From a bacterium (GTDB lineage: Bacteria; Verrucomicrobiota; Verrucomicrobiia; Chthoniobacterales; Terrimicrobiaceae), in the NCBI GenBank assembly GCA_009920585.1, contig RFZT01000013.1, forward strand, positions 1 to 20,519: a stretch of DNA of 20,519 nt. Direction: 5' to 3'. Under the pieces are notes generated by a model. That model was not told the DNA's origin and made no database searches. It saw only the letters and a list, made by a program, of their open reading frames with translations. Below are positions 14,964-20,519 of this stretch, one piece after another. Position 1 is the stretch's first letter. Every line of letters begins with the position of its first letter. A program made the translations under genes and the position numbers.

Positions 14964-16211
14964 TTAAAGACCCTTTTCAATCAAACGGAAGATATCCGTG
15001 TTATCCATAAAGCCGTTGATGGCCTCGGATCCTGGTCCCGCTCCGAGCGCGATGACATCTTCGGCCGTTCCGATGGCGGCCGCCTGCTTCCAAGCGGGGG
15101 GCTCGTTGGGAACCGGACCTTCCGGCGAAGTATGAGTACCGGACCCGGGACCGGTGGACCAAGTGATCGAGGGAACGCCTTGCGCATTGATACCCAGCAC
15201 CCCAGCGCCCTTGTCATTCCGAAATGGAAATCCGTTCAGCCTCATGCCGCCCACGCTTCGCTTGCCAGCAACGATCACGAGCGCCTTCTCACCGGCACAA
15301 CTGACAGCCGCGGCGACAGCCTCGTCGAGCGCGAGCATTTCCTTCAAGGTACGCTCGCCTTCATTCTGCGTTGCCGCTTTACCCGAGAGACCCGCATCCA
15401 CAATTAAAAGGTAGCCTCTGGGGTTGTATTGCAGCAACCGGATCGCTTGCCGCACCAGAACAGCCAAAGTCGGCTGCGTACTGGTCGCGGAGAATTCATC
15501 AGAAAAATCCATATTTCCCATACTGAAAAGACCGAGCGTTTTCGGTGACCGCCAGGACGGGGTACTTTCGAGCTCAGCTTGGTTACGAACAATATCGTAA
15601 CCTTTATTTCGCATTTCCAAAATCAAGTCCCGGCCGTCCGTGCGGCGCCCACCATGGGAGTCTGGCAACATATCCGCTCCACCCCCTCCAAGGAGCACGC
15701 TCACATCGGATCCCTCCACGATTTGCCGAGCTAGATTTTGGTAATCCAAGGGATCCGGTGACTTCGCATAAAATGCGGCAGCCGTTGCATCCGTGATGGA
15801 GGCATTGGATACGATGCCCGTGGCTCGACCGTTCTGGCGGGCGATCTCGATGAGATTTGGCAACCGGGTTTTTCCAGCAGCCACGCCGAGAGTTCCGTTA
15901 TTCGCCTTCTGTCCGGTCGCGATCGAACTCGATGCCGCCGCCGCATCCGCTACCGCAAAATCATTCGCGTGCGTGGTGAGAAGAGCTAGGTGCGGAAATT
16001 TTTCGATCTGCAAGCGATGATCGGCCCCGCCTTGATAATTCCGAGCAGGCGTCAGGACAGACGGCGTGAGATTATCGGACAAAAACAAAATCACGGCAAA
16101 CGGACGTTGGACAACCCAGTTCACATAGAAAAGACCACCGAGCGCGAGGAAGATCAGCAGGCACACCAGAGCCAAAAGCCGGTTGCGATTTTTTTTGTTC
16201 ATGGAAAACAT
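14964..16211 (-). CDS. Membrane-anchored alkaline-phosphatase-like protein lacking catalytic residues
   Basis: The 415-residue protein has an N-terminal membrane anchor (about 11-33) and a PhoA-type alkaline phosphatase fold. Landmarks are VILFLSDNLTP, the ATGQKANNGTLG stretch, SITDATAAAFYA, and a late GTHTSPEGPVP. The nucleophile motif, normally DSAA, reads DAAA (Asp89, Ala90; codons 15942-15947). The zinc-binding VEGGRIDHAGH is replaced by VDAGLSGKAAT, and TADHETGG by VAGKRSVGG. It therefore probably cannot hydrolyse phosphate esters and may bind or scaffold instead. The frame is intact. I prefer the ATG at 16211, preceded by GGACGCAA; ATG at 16202 is possible, and a GTG at 16247 is only a few bases from the tRNA. 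It precedes yceD by 17 bases. Confidence 0.85.
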   Translation of the reverse strand: MFSMNKKNRNRLLALVCLLIFLALGGLFYVNWVVQRPFAVILFLSDNLTPSVLTPARNYQGGADHRLQIEKFPHLALLTTHANDFAVADAAAASSSIATGQKANNGTLGVAAGKTRLPNLIEIARQNGRATGIVSNASITDATAAAFYAKSPDPLDYQNLARQIVEGSDVSVLLGGGGADMLPDSHGGRRTDGRDLILEMRNKGYDIVRNQAELESTPSWRSPKTLGLFSMGNMDFSDEFSATSTQPTLAVLVRQAIRLLQYNPRGYLLIVDAGLSGKAATQNEGERTLKEMLALDEAVAAAVSCAGEKALVIVAGKRSVGGMRLNGFPFRNDKGAGVLGINAQGVPSITWSTGPGSGTHTSPEGPVPNEPPAWKQAAAIGTAEDVIALGAGPGSEAINGFMDNTDIFRLIEKGL

Positions 16212-16251
16212 TTGCGTCCGCGCGATCAATCGGGCAACATAATTCACTTAC

Positions 16252-16325
16252 TGCCCTGTGGTGTAATGGTAACACAGTGCCCTTTGGAGGCATTATTCAT
16301 GGTTCGAGTCCATGCGGGGCAGCCA
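16252..16325 (+). tRNA. tRNA-Gln (TTG)
   Basis: The 74-base cloverleaf has an encoded CCA. The acceptor stem is TGCCCTG/CGGGGCA with one T:G wobble, the D arm is GTGT/ACAC, and the anticodon arm is GTGCC CTTTGGA GGCAT with anticodon TTG. The variable loop is four bases and the T arm is CATGG TTCGAGT CCATG. The weak U1:A72 first pair is typical of glutamine tRNAs. It reads divergently from the phosphatase-like gene. Confidence 0.95.
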
Positions 16326-16398
16326 CTCCCTCCACCCTGTCCTTGAATCGATTCGATCCTTGAGATTGATTCCCCTGCTCTTTAATCTTTAAGACAGC

Positions 16399-16809
16399 AT
16401 GATGACGCACCTCCCAAAAGAATGGCGCTTTTTATCGGACGCATGGTCCTACGCCGTGATTCTGACGGGCAGCCAGCAAATCGCTACCGAATTGGTAACG
16501 AGCACGCTTAGGGTCTTGGCTGACCGGCATGACATCTTGGGCAACAAACATCGCAGGCGCGTTTTTTTTGCTACGCTTTTTCGCGAGTCACCAAAGGCCC
16601 CTCGCGTGGATTTACCGGAATCGAACCTTTCCGATGATATTTTAAAGTTACACAACTTGCCTGAACCTGGCCGCAGCGCTCTCACTCTTTGTCACATGGG
16701 CCTTTTTCCGATCGATCAAATCGCCGATATCGTGGGGAAACATGAAAAGGACCTTCCTGAATTACTCGTGGCAACACGGGCAGCACTAACCGCGACCCCA
16801 AAACCATGA
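16399..16809 (+). CDS. Putative divergent ECF-type sigma factor
   Basis: The 136-residue protein resembles a shortened sigma-70 family factor. The C-terminal part (about 83-131) matches sigma region 4: LHNLPEPGRSALTLCHM, then GLFPIDQIADIVGKHEKDL and a helix ending ATRAAL, as in 'LP...R.vl.L....gls..EIA..lg.......' of ECF factors. The N-terminal part (10-62), AWSYAVILTGSQQIATELV and RRRVFFATLFRE, looks like a weak region 2. At 136 residues it is shorter than usual (about 160-200). It overlaps the next gene, a membrane protein with anti-sigma topology, as ATGA. It could instead be a sigma-like regulator without core binding. Start: two consecutive ATGs at 16399 and 16402. Confidence 0.6.
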   Translation: MMTHLPKEWRFLSDAWSYAVILTGSQQIATELVTSTLRVLADRHDILGNKHRRRVFFATLFRESPKAPRVDLPESNLSDDILKLHNLPEPGRSALTLCHMGLFPIDQIADIVGKHEKDLPELLVATRAALTATPKP

Positions 16810-17555
16810 ACGTCCGCAATGCCCGCCGCCACCTTGTTTGTTACGTTGCTGATCCGAATGTCGCCCCCTCGCCTACTGTCCTGAAAGCCCTCAAGGTCGC
16901 AAACGAATCAGCAAGCCTTCGCTCCGAATACGAGGCGCAGCTCGAAATCGACAAGAAGGTCCGCTCGACCATCAAGGACATCAGAATCCCCGAGGAGGTT
17001 TTGAACTCACTCGGCGCCAGAGTCGCTGCCATTCCTACACGGCGGTTCAATCCACGTGATCCGGCAATGATCGCCGTGCTGATCGGATTCCTTCTTCTGA
17101 TCACGGTGCTGACCTGGAATTTTTTAGGCCGCCCGGCCGCCTTCCCTAGCGATGCGCTTGGAATTGCGGAGGAGGTTTTGACCTTCGATGAACGTCCGTT
17201 TGAGGCCGTGAATCTGCCTGCCGCATCCTTAGAAGATTGGTTTGTTTTAAAGGGGTTTGATGGTTTCGACGTTCCACCCCAGCTCGAAAAATACAAAGCG
17301 GAGGATGCCGCCATCCTCAAAATCGACAATCAACCGATCGCTGTGGTCACTGTTCCGGATCAGTACGCGCAGTTCATCTCATTCAGTTCGAAGCCTCATG
17401 AAATCTCGATTTCTCCGAAAGGATCTTGGCGATACCTCCAGCTCGACACGGAAAATGCGCTCGCTCTCCGAGAAGAAGACGGAATGTGCTTCATGGTCAT
17501 CCGTCGCGGCGACTTGGCCGAATTGAAGAGCTTTCTGGAAAAAGCCCCCAACTAG
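16806..17555 (+). CDS. Putative membrane anti-sigma factor
   Basis: The 249-residue protein has a cytoplasmic N-terminal region (1-86), a single membrane helix (about 88-108, MIAVLIGFLLLITVLTWNFL) and a periplasmic domain of about 140 residues. The N-terminal part, with helical segments around VLKALKVANESASLRSEYEAQ and a 'DKKVRSTIKDIRIPEEV' stretch, resembles the sigma-binding regions of anti-sigma factors. No HxxxCxxC zinc motif is present. Its start overlaps the stop of the sigma-like gene by four bases, the usual arrangement for such pairs. The periplasmic domain (EDWFVLKGFDGFDVPPQLE to the end) is unknown to me and would be the sensor. The function is inferred from topology and context. 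Confidence 0.6.
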   Translation: MNVRNARRHLVCYVADPNVAPSPTVLKALKVANESASLRSEYEAQLEIDKKVRSTIKDIRIPEEVLNSLGARVAAIPTRRFNPRDPAMIAVLIGFLLLITVLTWNFLGRPAAFPSDALGIAEEVLTFDERPFEAVNLPAASLEDWFVLKGFDGFDVPPQLEKYKAEDAAILKIDNQPIAVVTVPDQYAQFISFSSKPHEISISPKGSWRYLQLDTENALALREEDGMCFMVIRRGDLAELKSFLEKAPN

Positions 17556-17564
17556 GCGTCAGTC

Positions 17565-18083
17565 CTACTTCAAGGCGTCCAGAGCAGCTTGAACTTCAGC
17601 TGCGTGGTCACCGGTTTTAGCGGAAGCCGATTTCCACACGATTTTGTCACCCTTCACAAGGAAGGATTGGCGACGACTGACGGGCATCCCGAGGATGGAG
17701 GGCACGCCAAAAGCCTCGGCCACCTTGCCGTCCTTATCAGCGATCAAAGTGAAGGGGAGTTTGTATTTCTGCTCGAATTTCTTTTGCGATTCAGAGGAAT
17801 CGCGACTCACCCCGAGGATTTGAAGATTTTCGGCGGTCAGGTTAGCGAAAGAGTCGCGGAGTGAGCAGGCTTGGGCCGTGCAACCCGGCGTATCGGCTTT
17901 GGGGTAAAAGTAAACGAGCGTCGGCCCCTTGGCATACGCGTCGCCAAAGCGAATTTCCGCGCCATTTTGATCAACTGCCACGATGGATGGGGCCGCATCA
18001 CCGACCTCCAAGGCTTTTACTTTGCTGCCGAATCCGAAAAAACTCATAATGATAATGGAAAAGGTTGCCGTGCGGTATCGCAT
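17565..18083 (-). CDS. PrxQ/BCP-type peroxiredoxin, probably exported
   Basis: The 172-residue thiol peroxidase has peroxidatic Cys68 and resolving Cys73 in TPGCTAQACSLRD, the five-residue spacing of the PrxQ/BCP subfamily. The thioredoxin fold strands TLVYFYPKAD and LQILGVSRDSS are also present. It reduces hydrogen or organic peroxides using thioredoxin-like donors. From the ATG at 18083 the N-terminus looks like a signal peptide: MRYR, a hydrophobic stretch, and VKA before LEVGD. Starting at the internal ATG (18047) would give a cytoplasmic form. The stop lies 9 bases from the convergent anti-sigma gene. Confidence 0.9.
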   Translation of the reverse strand: MRYRTATFSIIIMSFFGFGSKVKALEVGDAAPSIVAVDQNGAEIRFGDAYAKGPTLVYFYPKADTPGCTAQACSLRDSFANLTAENLQILGVSRDSSESQKKFEQKYKLPFTLIADKDGKVAEAFGVPSILGMPVSRRQSFLVKGDKIVWKSASAKTGDHAAEVQAALDALK

Positions 18084-18189
18084 GATCGAAAGCTAGTCGC
18101 GATTGGCACTATTGGCAACCGACGAATCACTCACACCCTTGAAGAACCCATTTCTCATTATTGCAACAAGCGTGGCGGCCTCCGGAGCG

Positions 18190-19479
18190 ATGGCCTCATC
18201 CTGTTTTTTCTCAAGGGCCGAGTCGGTCGCACGGACTGCAAACGGCCTCTTGCCTCAAAACGGAAGTGGGCTCAATGAACTCATCGCGGCGGCATATCGA
18301 CTCGCGGGCTGGCAGGGAGCCGACTGGACCCGTGCGGTGGCAGTTTTTCTTCCCTGTCTGATCTTATTTGCGGTGATAGGCCTTTTAGCCCGCCGCCTGT
18401 CCTCACGCCCGTTAGGAATCCTCTTTTTGATCGTCTCTCTGGCCGCGCTCGCTTGGGGCGTGAACGACACTATACAGTCACGTCGCAACGATATTCGTGA
18501 CCTCCGCCTTCTGGCCCCCGTCGGGCTATTTGAAGCGGCAGCCAAGACCGATGGCCGAATTTTTGTGAATCCCTCAGCTTATGCCCATGCGGCGCTTCTG
18601 GCACCAGAGACGTTCGCCCGAATTCCAAATCCGGAGATGATGGGAAGAATGTGTGCCTCTCTTGCCCTTTGGCGTGAGGAAGACCGTCGCGAACCCTTCT
18701 CTGCTCTGATTTTTACCGGAAATAGAATCGCCGATATGCGATCCATGATAGAAGGTTTATCGAGCGACTGGTATCTGGCTATAACGGATAATCACGGACT
18801 TCTTTTTTTGCGTGGCACCCCCCCGAAAGAAACCTCAACGAACGAAAGTGCCAGTTCCTTCAAAGACCCGCGCAGTCAGGCGATTTTTCTATCCCAAAGT
18901 GCTCTTGTTTTAGACGCAATCGAGCGACAGGCGGAGGCACGCAAGATGATGGAAAAGTCGCTCGAGATTTTCCCCGCCGATGCCAATGTGCTGATCAACT
19001 CGGCCATGCTCGCCGCCTCGCAAAAGCGCTGGACCCAAGTTCAGAAAAACGCGGCGGCCGCCCTCAAGCTCACGCCGGATTCCGTGCAAGCTCGCTACCT
19101 ACTTGCCTTAGCGCTCCTTGAGACCAACTCCATCTCAAAGGCCGCCATAGAAAGCACGCGCCTTCTGGGACAACAACCATCCGATCCCCAAGTCCTGCAA
19201 CTCCAAGCCCGAGTTTCCCGCGCTAACAATGATTCCACGGCGGAAATCGACGCCTTGGAGATGTTGTTATCTTTGGAAAAAAAGGAACACCAAGCCACAT
19301 CACCTATTCATATTTATCTGGGTCAGGCTTGGGCGCGAAAGGGCTTCGCCACTCAAGCACTGGCAAACTACGAAAGTGCTCTTCAAGGAAATCTCTCTCC
19401 CGTCGAGAAAACACAAATTCAATCCGCGATTCAGAATATCCGCCAGAAGTCAGGGCCGACTCAAAAAGTCGGCCAATGA
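18190..19479 (+). CDS. Membrane protein with periplasmic/cytoplasmic TPR domain
   Basis: The 429-residue protein has two membrane helices (about 49-67 and 74-90), a mixed middle domain (100-215) and a C-terminal block of tetratricopeptide-like helical pairs (about 230-415, e.g. ALVLDAIERQAEARKMMEKS, AALKLTPDSVQARYLLALAL, YLGQAWARKGFATQALANYE). TPR proteins mediate protein-protein contacts; no enzyme domain is visible. I chose the ATG at 18190 because GGAG lies 7 bases before it and because it leaves room for promoters between this gene and the divergent peroxiredoxin. The frame is open up to a TTG at 18103, and a longer protein with a hydrophobic leader (NPFLIIATSVAASGAM) is possible. It converges on recA with about 10 bases between stops. 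Confidence 0.75.
   Translation: MASSCFFSRAESVARTANGLLPQNGSGLNELIAAAYRLAGWQGADWTRAVAVFLPCLILFAVIGLLARRLSSRPLGILFLIVSLAALAWGVNDTIQSRRNDIRDLRLLAPVGLFEAAAKTDGRIFVNPSAYAHAALLAPETFARIPNPEMMGRMCASLALWREEDRREPFSALIFTGNRIADMRSMIEGLSSDWYLAITDNHGLLFLRGTPPKETSTNESASSFKDPRSQAIFLSQSALVLDAIERQAEARKMMEKSLEIFPADANVLINSAMLAASQKRWTQVQKNAAAALKLTPDSVQARYLLALALLETNSISKAAIESTRLLGQQPSDPQVLQLQARVSRANNDSTAEIDALEMLLSLEKKEHQATSPIHIYLGQAWARKGFATQALANYESALQGNLSPVEKTQIQSAIQNIRQKSGPTQKVGQ
19454..19474. terminator. Perfect 8-bp hairpin between convergent TPR gene and recA
   Basis: GGCCGACT (19454-19461) and AGTCGGCC (19467-19474) pair perfectly around CAAAA. The stem lies in the last codons of the TPR gene, just before its stop, and 16 bases from the recA stop. 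There is no strong T-run on either side, so it would be a weak intrinsic terminator, possibly working in both directions. Confidence 0.4.
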
Positions 19480-19489
19480 CAACTGTTTC

Positions 19490-20515
19490 CTAGGCCTCTA
19501 GAGACGCAAGAACCTCGGCCTCGATCTCGGAGTAAATTTTGGCGTCGCTCTTGAGGACTTCCTTGGCGGCGTCGCGACCTTGCGCGAGTTGGCTTCCCTT
19601 GTAGCTGAGCCAGGATCCACGCTTTTCGACGATGCCTTTTTCCAAGGCGAGATCGAGGAGCGATCCGGTATTTGAAATACCCTCGTTATACATGATGTCG
19701 AACTCGGCCTCTTTAAATGGGGCTGCCACCTTGTTTTTAACAACTTTGATTTTTGTGCGATTTCCCGACACCACGCCATCGTTTGTTTTGATCGCACCGA
19801 TCCGGCGAATATCCACTCGGATGCTGGAGTAAAATTTCAAGGCCTTGCCACCGGGGGTCGTCTCGGGATTGCCGAACATAACGCCGATTTTTTCGCGGAT
19901 CTGGTTTGTGAAAAGACAGATCGTGTTCGCTTTAGAAATAAACGACGTGAGCTTGCGAAGCGCATTGCTCATGAGTCGGGCCTGCGCTCCAACAACAGCA
20001 TCGCCGATCTCACCTTCGAGTTCGGATTTGGTCACCAAGGCCGCCACCGAGTCGAGAACGATGATGTCGAGCGCGTTTGAGCGAACAAGCGTCTCACAAA
20101 TACGAAGCGCTTCTTCGCCAGAACTCGGTTGGGAGACGAGCAACTCATCGAGATTCACTCCTAATTTGCGAGCATAGTGAGGGTCCAATGCGTGCTCGAC
20201 ATCAATGAATGCCGCCAACCCACCCAACTTCTGAGCCTGCGCGATAGCAGTGAGAGTGAGCGTTGTTTTACCCGAACTTTCCGGTCCATAGATTTCGATG
20301 ATCCTGCCGCGTGGAAAACCACCTACCCCGAGCGCGCGGTCGATCATGATATTTCCCGTCGGAATGCTTTCCACTTGGGAAACCGTGGCATCCCCTAGTC
20401 GGCGGATGGCCTCACTGCCATAGTCTTTTTCGATCTGCTGAATCGCAAGATCGAGATTCTTGAGCCGGGCTGCGGCTGCTTTTTCAGATAGGGGTGCGTC
20501 GTCGGATTTGGCCAT
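19490..20515 (-). CDS. recA: RecA recombinase
   Basis: The 341-residue ATP-dependent strand-exchange protein is complete, with its ATG four bases from the window edge. Walker A is GPESSGKT (77-84), the catalytic EHALDP segment follows, Walker B is DIIVLDSVAAL, and loop L2 contains NQIREKIGVMFGNPETTPGGKALKFY. The KVVKNKVAAPF segment and the C-terminal acidic tail are normal. It acts in homologous recombination and SOS induction. The promoter lies outside the window. Confidence 0.98.
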   Translation of the reverse strand: MAKSDDAPLSEKAAAARLKNLDLAIQQIEKDYGSEAIRRLGDATVSQVESIPTGNIMIDRALGVGGFPRGRIIEIYGPESSGKTTLTLTAIAQAQKLGGLAAFIDVEHALDPHYARKLGVNLDELLVSQPSSGEEALRICETLVRSNALDIIVLDSVAALVTKSELEGEIGDAVVGAQARLMSNALRKLTSFISKANTICLFTNQIREKIGVMFGNPETTPGGKALKFYSSIRVDIRRIGAIKTNDGVVSGNRTKIKVVKNKVAAPFKEAEFDIMYNEGISNTGSLLDLALEKGIVEKRGSWLSYKGSQLAQGRDAAKEVLKSDAKIYSEIEAEVLASLEA

Positions 20516-20519
20516 GATA

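Overview
The window is about 20.5 kb of bacterial chromosome. It carries 18 convincing protein genes, two tRNA genes and one gene-poor, repeat-rich end. The organism is most likely a Verrucomicrobiota-type, Gram-negative, possibly motile bacterium. This rests on the mix of protein families, on many starts with weak or absent Shine-Dalgarno sequences, and on the yceD-rpmF-plsX-fabH order, which is common in bacteria. It is an inference from gene content, not from a search.

Region by region. 1-2640 looks like accessory DNA: sparse coding, what may be the C-terminal end of a sialidase-like gene, a 42-bp repeat cluster with an internal hairpin, and one intact orphan P-loop ATPase with a winged-helix end (1146-2270). 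It stops at an initiator tRNA gene (2641-2717, minus). 2815-7484 (minus) holds a class A penicillin-binding protein, an M20 deacylase/peptidase and a UDP-sugar epimerase; the last two are translationally coupled. 7593-9394 (plus) encodes two small membrane-anchored coiled-coil proteins and an extended SDR. 9699-11080 (plus) is a cheD-HDOD pair. 11087-16211 (minus) is a six-gene block in transcription order: alkaline-phosphatase-like protein, yceD, rpmF, plsX, fabH, nitric oxide synthase. After a tRNA-Gln (16252-16325, plus) come a putative ECF sigma/anti-sigma pair (16399-17555, plus), a secreted PrxQ-type peroxiredoxin (17565-18083, minus), a membrane TPR protein (18190-19479, plus) and recA (19490-20515, minus).

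The most striking points are two full-length proteins whose catalytic residues are missing. The class A PBP keeps every glycosyltransferase signature, but all three transpeptidase motifs are altered (TAFT for SxxK, GKN for SxN, KAGT for KTGT). The alkaline-phosphatase-like protein has Ala in place of the nucleophilic Ser and has lost most zinc ligands. Both frames are intact, which suggests maintained pseudoenzymes rather than decay. The third is a reductase-less bacterial nitric oxide synthase at the tail of the ribosome/lipid gene block, with Leu at the heme-pocket position that is Val in animals and Ile in Bacillus. Together the window covers cell-envelope synthesis (PBP, epimerase, PlsX, FabH), signalling (CheD, HDOD, sigma/anti-sigma) and redox/NO chemistry (NOS, peroxiredoxin).
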